The position numbers were made by a program, and so were the translations under genes. From NCBI GenBank assembly GCA_009885445.1, contig VFKQ01000149.1, forward strand, positions 1 through 9,832: a stretch of 9,832 bases of DNA. The letters run 5' to 3'. A model generated the notes under the pieces. That model saw nothing but the letters and a program-made list of their open reading frames with translations. It made no database searches and was not told where the DNA came from. Positions 1 to 6,507 of this stretch are shown piece after piece. The DNA is from Anaerolineaceae bacterium. Lineage in GTDB: Bacteria > Chloroflexota > Anaerolineae > Anaerolineales > Villigracilaceae. Numbering within the stretch: position 1 is the stretch's first letter; every line of letters starts with the position of its first letter.

Positions 1-565
1 AGATCAAGAAACTCACGAAGGGGACAAAGAAGAGTAAAGCCAACACCACCAACGGCAACCAGCCGCGTACCGAGTTAACTCGCTCCTGCCAGTGAATCGG
101 CAAAAACGGTTCTACGATTCCATAGCCATCGAATGGCGGAAGCGGAATCAGATTAATCACCAGCGCCCAGGCTTGCAATTGCGCCAGAAAAGCGATTCCC
201 GGCCACGGGCTGTTCATCGCATTTGAGCCTTCCGGAGCAAAGCGCAGAGTAATCGCCAGCACGATCAACACCAGAAAATTCGCGCTCGGCCCGGCCAGCG
301 AGACCATGCTCTGCCACATGCGACTCTTCAAACGCCAGCGCTCAATGTACACCGCGCCGCCCGGCAAACCAATTCCGCCCATAAACAAAAACAGCAACGG
401 CAGGGCAATCGACATCATCGGGTCGGTATAACGCAACGGGTTAAACGTAAGATACCCTTTTTCTTTCACTGTCGTGTCGCCGCCGTGATAGGCCACAATG
501 GCGTGCCCAAATTCATGCAGGCACAGCGAAAAAATCCAGCCGAGCAGAACGATTGCGAAAGTCAT
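1..565 (-). CDS. Site-2-protease-like M50 zinc metalloprotease (partial, C-terminus beyond left edge)
   Basis: Reading the minus strand from the ATG at 565 gives 188 codons open to the window edge, so the C-terminus is missing. The protein is strongly hydrophobic. HEFGH (residues 17-21) is the HExxH zinc and catalytic motif inside the first membrane segment. AGPSAN (91-96) matches the family AGPxxN loop, and NLIPLPPFDGYG (138-149) supplies the third zinc ligand, Asp146, in the usual N-x-x-P-x-P-x-x-DG form. Further hydrophobic segments lie at about 50-66, 87-107, 120-142 and 160-185. Members of this short M50 group are membrane-embedded peptidases whose substrates are mostly unknown; no PDZ domain is seen. 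The start is supported by a GAGGAG ribosome-binding site (571-576) five bases upstream that overlaps the galE stop codon region, so translation is probably coupled to galE. Family assignment is strong; the substrate cannot be told. Confidence 0.9.
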   Translation of the reverse strand, partial: MTFAIVLLGWIFSLCLHEFGHAIVAYHGGDTTVKEKGYLTFNPLRYTDPMMSIALPLLFLFMGGIGLPGGAVYIERWRLKSRMWQSMVSLAGPSANFLVLIVLAITLRFAPEGSNAMNSPWPGIAFLAQLQAWALVINLIPLPPFDGYGIVEPFLPIHWQERVNSVRGWLPLVVLALLFFVPFVSFLI

Positions 566-567
566 TT

Positions 568-1545
568 TTACTCCTCATACCCATGCGGATGTGACTTGTG
601 CCACGCCCACGCGCTCGAAAGAATCTCGCGCAAATTATCATGTTGCGGACTCCAACCCAACTCCCTGCGGATTTTTTCCGACGAGGCCACCAGCCGCGCC
701 GAATCGCCCGCCCGCCGCGCCACCTCCACCGCCGGTAGCGGGTGGCCGCTTACGAGACGCGCTGTCTCCACCACCTCGCGGACGGAGTATCCGCTGCCAC
801 TGCCCACGTTGTAAATTAATTTATCGCGGCTCTCCAGTGCATCAAGCACCATTAAGTGCGCCGAGACCAGATCCGCAATGTGGATGTAATCACGGATGCA
901 AGTGCCGTCGGGCGTCGGATAGTCCGTGCCAAAAATGGACACAGACTCGCGCTCCCCCAGCGCCACGCCCAACAACAGCGGAATCAAATGTGACTCTGGC
1001 TGATGTGCCTCGCCGCGATTTGGCAATGCGCCACAGGCATTGAAATATCTCAGCGCCGCAAAATGCAACCCGTGAATCTGACGATACCACTCGAGCGCCT
1101 GCTCGGTCATCAGCTTGGTTTGCCCGTAGACGTTCGTCGGGCCGAGCGGCGACTCTTCGGTCAACGGCGCATCATTCGAAACATACACCGCCGCCGTAGA
1201 TGAAAGCACAAAACGCTTCACCCCCGCGCGCACCGCGCCCTCCATCAGACGCAGAGAATTGACAAAATTATTTTCAAAGAATCGCCCGGGGTCTTTCATT
1301 GATTCGCCCGCCTCAATGTACGCGGCCAGGTGCATCACCGCGTCGAACTTCCCATCCTGCAAAACGGAATCTACTTTTGTACCGTCCGCCAAATCTGCGT
1401 GGACAAAAGTTGCGCCCTGCGGCACCGCCGCGCGATGCCCGCTGGCCAGCGAATCATAGACCGTGACGGAATGCCCCGCCGCGAGTAACGCCTCCGCAGT
1501 GGCCGAGCCGATATATCCTGCCCCACCGGTGACAAAGATGTTCAT
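568..1545 (-). CDS. galE: UDP-glucose 4-epimerase
   Basis: A 325-residue extended short-chain dehydrogenase that interconverts UDP-glucose and UDP-galactose in the cytoplasm, using tightly bound NAD. The N-terminal Rossmann motif GGAGYIGS is at residues 7-14. LSSTAAVY (114-121) holds the active-site Ser/Thr, and the catalytic YxxxK is Tyr140 and Lys144. ALRYFNACGA (164-173) and RDYIHIADL (218-226) are typical GalE blocks, and the length is close to the usual 325-340. I chose the ATG at 1545 because the Rossmann strand begins at once and a short AAGAGG site (1549-1554) precedes it, although the three-base spacing is tight; a longer reading from TTG at 1566 would run into an intergenic repeat. 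The gene is followed two bases later by the M50 protease gene. Its product could feed exopolysaccharide or cell-surface glycan synthesis. A related UDP-sugar epimerase is the only real alternative. Confidence 0.93.
   Translation of the reverse strand: MNIFVTGGAGYIGSATAEALLAAGHSVTVYDSLASGHRAAVPQGATFVHADLADGTKVDSVLQDGKFDAVMHLAAYIEAGESMKDPGRFFENNFVNSLRLMEGAVRAGVKRFVLSSTAAVYVSNDAPLTEESPLGPTNVYGQTKLMTEQALEWYRQIHGLHFAALRYFNACGALPNRGEAHQPESHLIPLLLGVALGERESVSIFGTDYPTPDGTCIRDYIHIADLVSAHLMVLDALESRDKLIYNVGSGSGYSVREVVETARLVSGHPLPAVEVARRAGDSARLVASSEKIRRELGWSPQHDNLREILSSAWAWHKSHPHGYEE
571..576 (-). promoter_or_regulatory. Shine-Dalgarno site of the M50 gene inside the galE 3' end
   Basis: Minus-strand GAGGAG lies five bases before the ATG at 565. 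The galE stop (568-570) falls between this site and the start, leaving only two bases between stop and start. Ribosomes ending galE would sit on this site, which points to translational coupling. Confidence 0.7.
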
Positions 1546-1558
1546 AAACCTCTTTTCT

Positions 1559-1620
1559 AAACACAAAGTACACGAAGGTCACAAAGGAAAAAAGACTTCG
1601 TGTACTTTGTGTCCTTTGTG
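1559..1620. repeat. Intergenic inverted repeat, 17-bp perfect arms (gatA-galE gap)
   Basis: ACACAAAGTACACGAAG (1561-1577) is the exact reverse complement of CTTCGTGTACTTTGTGT (1596-1612), with an 18-base loop. A second short pair, CACAAAGG (1580-1587) and CCTTTGTG (1613-1620), competes with or extends the structure. The element fills almost the whole 80-base gap between gatA and galE. The words CTTCGTG and CTTTGTGT are of the type seen in dispersed intergenic repeats of environmental bacteria. It could form an RNA hairpin in the gatA-galE transcript, but no U-run follows the stem, so it is not a clear terminator. Confidence 0.85.
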
Positions 1621-1625
1621 TTTAA

Positions 1626-3077
1626 TTAAAACTTGGGTGCGCGCGTGTGCCAGTCGGTCACTTGCTGATAAACATGCGCAGTCTGTAACAACAAATCTTC
1701 GCGAAAGCGCGGGGCCAAAAATTGCAATCCAATCGGCAGGCCGTTGTTGTCGAAACCCGCCGGAATGGAGATGCCCGGGATGCCGGCTAAATTTGCAGGC
1801 AAGGTAAACACATCTTCAAGGTACATGGCCAGCGGATTATTTTCGTGCGCGCCAGCAACAAACGCTGTGGACGGAGTCGTCGCGGCGGCGATTAAGTCCA
1901 CGGAGGCAAAGGCCTGCTCAAAGTCGCGGGTGATGAGCGTGCGCGTTTTTTGAGCCTGCCCGTAGTAGGCGTCGTAATATCCGGCAGAGAGCGCATAAGT
2001 CCCGATCATGATTCTGCGCGTGACCTCCGCGCCAAATTTTTCGCCGCGTGTTTTGAAGAAAACTTCCCACAGCGTGTCGGCTTCACTGCGCGGGCCGTAA
2101 CGCACGCCGTCGAAGCGCGCCAGATTCGCAGAGGCCTCGGCGGGCGCGATGATGTAATAAACGGGGAGCGCGTACTCGGTGTGCGGCAAACGAATCGGGA
2201 TGATTTCTGCGCCGAGAGATTTCATCTGCTCGATGGCGGCGCGCACCGCAGACTCGACTTCGGCTTGCATGCCCTCAATAAAATATTCCTGCGGGACGCC
2301 GACGCGCAAACCGCGCAAATCGGTTTTGTCAAAATTTATTTTTGGCACGGTCACGTCTGCAGAAGTTGCATCCAGCGGGTCGCGGCCAGCCATTGCAGAA
2401 AAAACCAGCGCGGCATCTTCAGCCGAACGCGCGAACACGCCGACAGTATCCAGCGATGAGCCAAAAGCGACGAGGCCATAACGCGAGACTCGTCCGTAAG
2501 TAGTTTTGAGTCCGGTCACGCCGCAGAACGCGGCGGGTTGCCGCACCGATCCGCCGGTGTCGGTGCCCAGCGCGGCAGGCACGAGTCGCGCGGCGACGGC
2601 GGCGGCGCTCCCGCCCGAGGAGCCGCCCGGCACACGCGACAAGTCCCAGGGATTGTTGGTGCGTCCGTACGCGGAATTTTCGGTGGAGGAGCCCATGGCA
2701 AATTCGTCGGTGTTGGTTTTGCCGATGACGATCATGCCCGCGTCTTGTAATTTTTTTACAGAGGTGGCGGTGAAGGGCGCGATGAAACCTTCGAGAATTT
2801 TTGAGCCGCAGGTTAGCGGTAAATTTTCAACGCTGAGCACGTCTTTGATGGCGATGGGCAGAGAACGCAAAGATCGAGAATTAGAGATTGGAGATTGGTC
2901 GCTTTCAATGGCGTCTTGCATGGCGCGCTCGGAGGCTACGTGCAAAAATGCGTGCAGTGCGGGGTCGTGTTTCGCAACAGCGTCCAGCGTGGACTGCATG
3001 AGTTCGCGACTCGAAAAGTCACCGCGCGCGAGGCCGGTTTGCATTTGGGTGAGGGAGAGTTCGTTGAGGGAGGTCAT
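1626..3077 (-). CDS. gatA: Asp-tRNA(Asn)/Glu-tRNA(Gln) amidotransferase subunit A
   Basis: A 483-residue amidase-signature enzyme. GatA releases ammonia from glutamine, which GatB uses to convert mischarged Glu-tRNA(Gln) or Asp-tRNA(Asn) to the amide form; GatC holds the complex together. The catalytic Ser-cisSer-Lys triad is visible: Lys78 in PIAIKD, Ser153 in PGGSSGGSAAA, and Ser177 in GTDTGGS. These lie within one residue of the positions known in Staphylococcus GatA. C-terminal LPANLAGIPGISIPAG (427-441 region) is a family block. The start at 3077 is chosen because residues before it would come from an intergenic CACAGAG repeat; no ribosome-binding site is seen for either start. gatC lies 95 bases upstream; gatB is not in this window. 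Residues about 57-72, linking the N-terminal helices to the first active-site strand, are encoded by DNA resembling intergenic repeats (see findings). Confidence 0.96.
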   Translation of the reverse strand: MTSLNELSLTQMQTGLARGDFSSRELMQSTLDAVAKHDPALHAFLHVASERAMQDAIESDQSPISNSRSLRSLPIAIKDVLSVENLPLTCGSKILEGFIAPFTATSVKKLQDAGMIVIGKTNTDEFAMGSSTENSAYGRTNNPWDLSRVPGGSSGGSAAAVAARLVPAALGTDTGGSVRQPAAFCGVTGLKTTYGRVSRYGLVAFGSSLDTVGVFARSAEDAALVFSAMAGRDPLDATSADVTVPKINFDKTDLRGLRVGVPQEYFIEGMQAEVESAVRAAIEQMKSLGAEIIPIRLPHTEYALPVYYIIAPAEASANLARFDGVRYGPRSEADTLWEVFFKTRGEKFGAEVTRRIMIGTYALSAGYYDAYYGQAQKTRTLITRDFEQAFASVDLIAAATTPSTAFVAGAHENNPLAMYLEDVFTLPANLAGIPGISIPAGFDNNGLPIGLQFLAPRFREDLLLQTAHVYQQVTDWHTRAPKF

Positions 3078-3086
3078 ATTTTTTTT

Positions 3087-3154
3087 GCCACAGAGCACAC
3101 ACATTGTCCCGATGTTGTTACGGGAGAGAAAAAAAACTCAATAAACTCTGTGGC
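3087..3154. repeat. Inverted repeat GCCACAGAG / CTCTGTGGC in the gatC-gatA gap
   Basis: GCCACAGAG (3087-3095) and CTCTGTGGC (3146-3154) are perfect 9-base reverse complements separated by 50 bases. They span most of the 95-base gap between gatC and gatA, which otherwise holds only A/T tracts. The loop is long, so this looks more like a dispersed-repeat remnant than a strong RNA hairpin. Confidence 0.65.
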
Positions 3155-3172
3155 TTTATTTTGTATAAGGGG

Positions 3173-3460
3173 TTATTCAAACACTGGCGGGACTTTGAAT
3201 TGGTCGCCGTGTTTTTCGGGGGCGTTGGCAAGCACTTGTTCAAGTGTCAGGCCGGCGCGGACTTCGTCAGCCCGTAGGGGCATTTCGGTCAGCGACCCGC
3301 CCGTGGTCGGGGGCACGTCGCGCGTGTCCAACTCTTTGAGCTTGGCGATGTGATCCAAAATCGAGGAGAGCTGGGCGCGGTAACGTTCCTTTTGCGCGTC
3401 GCTTAATTGCAGGCGCGCGAGGCTGGCGATGTGTTCGACTTCTTTGATGGTCAGGGGCAT
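3173..3460 (-). CDS. gatC: Asp/Glu-tRNA amidotransferase subunit C
   Basis: A 95-residue protein of the usual GatC length. It is the small stabilising subunit that wraps around the GatA-GatB interface of the tRNA-dependent amidotransferase. The N-terminal helices contain VEHIASLARLQLSD (residues 8-21) and LDHIAKLKELDTRDV (35-49), followed by the extended PPT and LRADEV segments. The C-terminal NAPEKHGDQFKVPPVFE is the characteristic GatC ending. The start at 3460 fits the family; an upstream in-frame reading to 3535 adds unrelated residues. There is no ribosome-binding site before this ATG, and a promoter is placed so that transcription would begin at or next to the start codon, suggesting a leaderless message. 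gatA follows 95 bases later, so the two are probably co-transcribed. Confidence 0.94.
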   Translation of the reverse strand: MPLTIKEVEHIASLARLQLSDAQKERYRAQLSSILDHIAKLKELDTRDVPPTTGGSLTEMPLRADEVRAGLTLEQVLANAPEKHGDQFKVPPVFE

Positions 3461-3466
3461 GCGGCG

Positions 3467-3495
3467 ATTATAGGTCAGAAACCCGTCTTCTTCAA
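3467..3495 (-). promoter_or_regulatory. Sigma-70-type promoter for gatC-gatA (leaderless)
   Basis: On the minus strand, TTGAAG (3490-3495) and TATAAT (3467-3472) are separated by exactly 17 bases. The -10 box is a perfect consensus and the -35 matches four of six positions, including TTGA. Seven bases past the -10 is 3460, the A of the gatC ATG, so the expected transcript has no or almost no leader. No Shine-Dalgarno is present, which agrees with this. Confidence 0.65.
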
Positions 3496-3543
3496 GAATA
3501 CGAATTGCATCAAGTATGGCTTTTGCAAAGCGCAAAAACTTTC

Positions 3544-3608
3544 AAGGCGAATTGCGCGAATAAATGAGCGGAAATTTGCGAAATCCGCTCATTTGTGATA
3601 TTCGCCTT
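3544..3608. repeat. Nested inverted repeat in the divergent gatC / kinase intergenic region
   Basis: Outer arms AAGGCGAAT (3544-3552) and ATTCGCCTT (3600-3608) enclose inner arms AAATGAGCGGA (3562-3572) and TCCGCTCATTT (3584-3594), with an 11-base centre. The inner stem is 11 base pairs and perfect. It sits between two divergent promoters, upstream of both, so it cannot be a terminator for either flanking gene. It may be a mobile or repeat remnant, or a shared regulator-binding region. The rest of 3496-3667 shows nothing else I can name. Confidence 0.75.
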
Positions 3609-3655
3609 TCAAAAGCGTTGGCTGATCAAGCTGCTTTGAGAATGCCACAAGTTGA

Positions 3656-3680
3656 AGGCGCTAGCGGTTGCCAAGCGCCT
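3656..3680. promoter_or_regulatory. Possible operator: AGGCGCT-N11-AGCGCCT around the kinase -35 box
   Basis: AGGCGCT (3656-3662) and AGCGCCT (3674-3680) are perfect 7-base inverted arms. The 11-base centre ends with the -35 hexamer TTGCCA (3668-3673). A dimeric regulator bound here would block or assist RNA polymerase. The position is suggestive, but a chance occurrence is possible. Confidence 0.35.
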
Positions 3681-3696
3681 CTTTGCGCAATATAAT
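3668..3696 (+). promoter_or_regulatory. Sigma-70-type promoter for the kinase-phosphatase-vWA-FHA operon
   Basis: TTGCCA (3668-3673, five of six consensus matches) and TATAAT (3691-3696, perfect) are separated by 17 bases. Transcription is expected near 3703, about ten bases before the TTG start at 3713 and just at the AAGG ribosome-binding site. This also rules out the more upstream TTG at 3668 as a start, since it would be the -35 box itself. Confidence 0.7.
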
Positions 3697-3712
3697 TCAG
3701 GCAAGGCTTATT

Positions 3713-5590
3713 TTGGAGACCCAACGCATTACGCAATCGTTTGACAGCGGCAAAGGCAGTGAGCCGCGCCGTCAGCTTTCGGCGGGCACCACGCTCACCG
3801 AGCGTTATTTGATTCAAGAGGTGATCGGCGTGGGCGGCATGGGGTCTGTGTATCGCGCGCGTGACTTGCACTTTCCGAGTGTGGTGAAGCTGGTGGCGGT
3901 GAAGGAAATGATTAACATGGCGCCCGACCCGGCGGTGCGGCAGATTATCGTGCAGAATTTTGAGCGCGAGGCCAATTTGCTGGCCACACTTAATCACAGC
4001 GCCATTCCGCGCATTTACGATTATTTCACGCAGAACGAGCATTCGTATCTGGTGCTGGAGTTTATTCACGGCAAAGACCTGGAGGCCATCATCTCGGAGA
4101 CCGACGGTTTCTTGAGCGAGGAACAGGTGCTGACCTGGGGCATCGAGTTGTGCGATGTGTTGGAATATTTGCACGGCCACAAACCCGACCCAATTGTCTT
4201 CCGCGATATGAAGCCTTCGAACGTGATGATCAATCACAACGGCGACGTGGTGCTGGTGGATTTTGGAATCGCCAAGACATTTCAGACGGGCCAGCGCGGG
4301 ACGATGATCGGCACCGAAGGCTATTCACCGCCCGAGCAGTATCGCGGCGAGGCCAACCATTTAGCGGATGTGTACGCCCTGGGCGCGACTCTCCACCATG
4401 CGTTAACGCGCCGCGATCCGCGCCTTGAGCCGCCCTTCTCGTTTAATGAAAGACCCGTGCGGCGGATTAACCCAGCCATCTCTGCCGAGTTGGAAGCGGT
4501 GGTTAACACTGCTTTGCAATATAACCCTGAGGAGCGCTTTCCAAGTGTGGCCGAGATGAAGAACGCGCTGATGACGGCGGGGCGCAAGACGGGCCTGCTC
4601 TCGCGCATGCCCACCACGAATCTTTCTTCTACGAGCATCAAGCCATTGTGGACCTTTCAATGTGAAGACGAGGTGCGCGGCACACCCACGTATTATCAGG
4701 GCACTGTTTTTATCGGTTCTTACGATAACAACTTGTACGCGCTCAATGGAGCCGACGGAAAATTTCAGTGGAAGTACGCCACGGATGGGGGCGTCGTCTC
4801 GCGGCCGGGCGTGTATGATGGCAATGTTTATTTCGGCTCGGAAGATAAGAGCCTGCATGTGATCGGCGCGCGCTCGGGCAAAGTGGCCTGGACGTATCGC
4901 ACGGATGGCCCGATTCGCTCCTCGCCGCGCATCGCTGAGGGACATGTTTTTATCGGCTCGGATGATGAGCACTTGCACGCTATCAATTTGGCCACTGGCC
5001 GCTCGGCGTGGAAGTTTGAAACCGCGGGGCCGATTCGTTCCACGCCTTTTGTGGCGGATGAGCTTGTTTACGTGGGCGGCGAAAGCGGGGATTTTTACGC
5101 CATAGATTTTGGCGGCACGATGAAGTGGCGCTTCCAATCGAAGCGCGCCATCACTTCTTCCCCGTTTGTTGAAAAACAGACTGTTTATTTCAGCTCAATG
5201 GATGGCACACTGTATGCGCTGGACGCGCGCAACGGCTGGGCCATTTGGCGCTTTCGTTTGGGCAAAGGCTCCATCGTCTCACCGGCGGCGGCGGATAACA
5301 TGATCTTCACCGGCGCGGCGGACGGGTTCATCTACGCCGTCGAATCGCAGAACGCCAAAGAGTTGTGGCGCTTTCGCACCGAGCACCAGATCAGCGGTTC
5401 GCCGGTCATCTATAAAGACGCGCTGTATTGCGGCTCGGTAGATGGCGTGTTGTACTGTTTGGAATATAAAACTGGCCGTTTGCGTTGGAAGTTTGCCACG
5501 CAGGCCGCCATTACCGGCACACCGCTGGTCTACGACGATATTGTTTATATTGGCTCCACCGATAAACAGGTGTATGCCTTGCTGGCCTGA
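3713..5590 (+). CDS. Soluble Ser/Thr protein kinase with eight-repeat C-terminal PQQ-type propeller
   Basis: A 625-residue fusion. Residues 30-290 are a PknB-type (Hanks) kinase domain: glycine loop GVGGMGSV (39-46), ATP-anchoring Lys64 in VAVKE, helix-C Glu86, catalytic loop FRDMKPSN (163-170) with catalytic Asp165, DFG (183-185), PPE (206-208) and DVYALG (219-224). Phe replaces the usual His of HRD, but Arg and Asp are kept, so activity is expected. Thr197 and Thr201 are candidate activation-loop sites. Residues 311-622 hold eight repeats, each starting at a Trp (313, 353, 393, 433, 472, 512, 552, 592), with pattern W-x-[FY]...P...V-[YF]-x-G-S...LYA. AfsK of Streptomyces is a known kinase with PQQ-type repeats. 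No membrane segment separates the domains, so it is probably cytoplasmic. The start is TTG at 3713 with AAGG six bases upstream; no ATG or GTG precedes the kinase core. The PP2C gene follows 15 bases later. Confidence 0.93.
   Translation: METQRITQSFDSGKGSEPRRQLSAGTTLTERYLIQEVIGVGGMGSVYRARDLHFPSVVKLVAVKEMINMAPDPAVRQIIVQNFEREANLLATLNHSAIPRIYDYFTQNEHSYLVLEFIHGKDLEAIISETDGFLSEEQVLTWGIELCDVLEYLHGHKPDPIVFRDMKPSNVMINHNGDVVLVDFGIAKTFQTGQRGTMIGTEGYSPPEQYRGEANHLADVYALGATLHHALTRRDPRLEPPFSFNERPVRRINPAISAELEAVVNTALQYNPEERFPSVAEMKNALMTAGRKTGLLSRMPTTNLSSTSIKPLWTFQCEDEVRGTPTYYQGTVFIGSYDNNLYALNGADGKFQWKYATDGGVVSRPGVYDGNVYFGSEDKSLHVIGARSGKVAWTYRTDGPIRSSPRIAEGHVFIGSDDEHLHAINLATGRSAWKFETAGPIRSTPFVADELVYVGGESGDFYAIDFGGTMKWRFQSKRAITSSPFVEKQTVYFSSMDGTLYALDARNGWAIWRFRLGKGSIVSPAAADNMIFTGAADGFIYAVESQNAKELWRFRTEHQISGSPVIYKDALYCGSVDGVLYCLEYKTGRLRWKFATQAAITGTPLVYDDIVYIGSTDKQVYALLA
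4643..5578 (+). repeat. Eight tandem coding repeats of about 120 bp (propeller blades)
   Basis: Eight in-frame units encode the kinase propeller. The Trp-to-Trp spacing is 40, 40, 40, 39, 40, 40 and 40 residues. Related DNA words recur, such as TATCGGCTCGG and TTTCGGCTCGG before the GS-[DE]-D turns. The near-constant period suggests a closed eight-bladed propeller that grew by duplication. Confidence 0.85.
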
Positions 5591-5592
5591 TT

Positions 5593-5599
5593 AAAGGAG
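5593..5599 (+). promoter_or_regulatory. Shine-Dalgarno deciding the GTG start of the PP2C gene
   Basis: AAAGGAG lies six bases before GTG at 5606. An overlapping ATG at 5604 reads Met-stop, so the GTG is the true start. Confidence 0.8.
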
Positions 5600-5605
5600 A
5601 TAGAT

Positions 5606-6499
5606 GTGATTGAATTCATCCGCAAATTATTCGCCCCCCCCAAGCCACCCGAGGCAATTACCACTGCGCCTTTCAGCGAACAGCAGGTAAATGAGATTAT
5701 CAACAACAGCAGTGTTCGCTTTGACCTTCTGCAATTGGTAGCCGCCTGCGGACAGTCGGTGGGCAAGCAACGCGAGCTGAATGAAGATAGTCTGCTGGCG
5801 CTCACTGCAACACTGGCAGGCAACAGCGGAAATATTCCCTTCGGCTTGTACATTGTGGCCGATGGCATGGGCGGACATCAATTTGGCGAGGTGGCCAGCA
5901 ACAGCGCCATTCGCACCGTGGCTGGTTATGTGATGCGCAAGTTCCATCCATATTTATTTAATCTCAAGCCCGAGCCACTCGAGGAGTCGCTTCAAGAGGT
6001 GATGCTGGCCGCCGTCACCGAGGCGCAGAAGGTGATTCAGCGCGAGGCGCCCGGGAGCGGAACCACGCTGACGGCGGTGCTGATCCTCGGTCAGCAAATG
6101 ACGGTTGCGCATGTGGGTGATAGCCGCGCCTACAGCATCATGCCGGATGGCCGCATTGAGACCATCACACGCGACCATTCGCTGGTGAAACGCCTCGAGG
6201 AGTTGGGCCATCTCACCGCCGAGCAGGCCCCGAACTATCCGCATCGCAATGTGTTGTATCGCGCGCTGGGGCAGGGTGATGTGCTCGAGCCTGACATTTT
6301 CACGGTGCCCTTTCCCACCACGGGCACGCTCATGTTATGCAGTGACGGTTTGTGGGGAGTACTCAACGACCAGGACCTGGCGCGCGCCGTGCGCGATTCA
6401 TCCAGCCTGGCGCGCGCCTGCCAGACACTCGTCACTGCGGCCAATACCGCCGGCGGGCCGGATAATATTAGCGTTGTCGTTGTGCAAATGACCAGCTAA
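5606..6499 (+). CDS. PP2C-family Ser/Thr protein phosphatase
   Basis: A 297-residue metal-dependent phosphatase (PPM/PP2C, like PstP or Stp1) that removes phosphate from Ser/Thr residues. The metal-binding and family motifs are all present: RELNEDS (57-62 region, Asp61), VADGMGGH (84-91, Asp86), GSGTTLTAV (150-158), AHVGDSRAY (168-176), TRDHSLV (188-194), CSDGLWG (245-251, Asp247) and GGPDNISVVV (283-292, Asp286). The first 45 residues are an extension with a short amphipathic start (IEFIRKLF) and a proline-rich stretch, possibly for docking. There is no membrane segment, unlike PstP. It starts at GTG with a strong ribosome-binding site 15 bases after the kinase, so it is almost certainly the partner that reverses its action. 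The J-vWA gene follows 8 bases later. Confidence 0.95.
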   Translation: MIEFIRKLFAPPKPPEAITTAPFSEQQVNEIINNSSVRFDLLQLVAACGQSVGKQRELNEDSLLALTATLAGNSGNIPFGLYIVADGMGGHQFGEVASNSAIRTVAGYVMRKFHPYLFNLKPEPLEESLQEVMLAAVTEAQKVIQREAPGSGTTLTAVLILGQQMTVAHVGDSRAYSIMPDGRIETITRDHSLVKRLEELGHLTAEQAPNYPHRNVLYRALGQGDVLEPDIFTVPFPTTGTLMLCSDGLWGVLNDQDLARAVRDSSSLARACQTLVTAANTAGGPDNISVVVVQMTS

Positions 6500-6507
6500 G
6501 ATAATTC

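Noticed and set aside
498..1043. Plus-strand open frame of 181 codons over galE
   Set aside because: It lies antisense to a well-supported epimerase, has no family motif and a proline/arginine-rich shadow composition.
1546..1566. Longer galE start at TTG 1566
   Set aside because: It would add seven residues from the repeat ahead of the Rossmann strand, and the ATG at 1545 has the ribosome site.
2506..3144. Plus-strand open frame of 212 codons over gatA
   Set aside because: Antisense shadow of the conserved amidase core; no ribosome site or recognisable motif.
4403..5137. Minus-strand open frame of 244 codons over the kinase propeller
   Set aside because: Arises from the repeated codon pattern of the propeller on the other strand; low-complexity basic composition.
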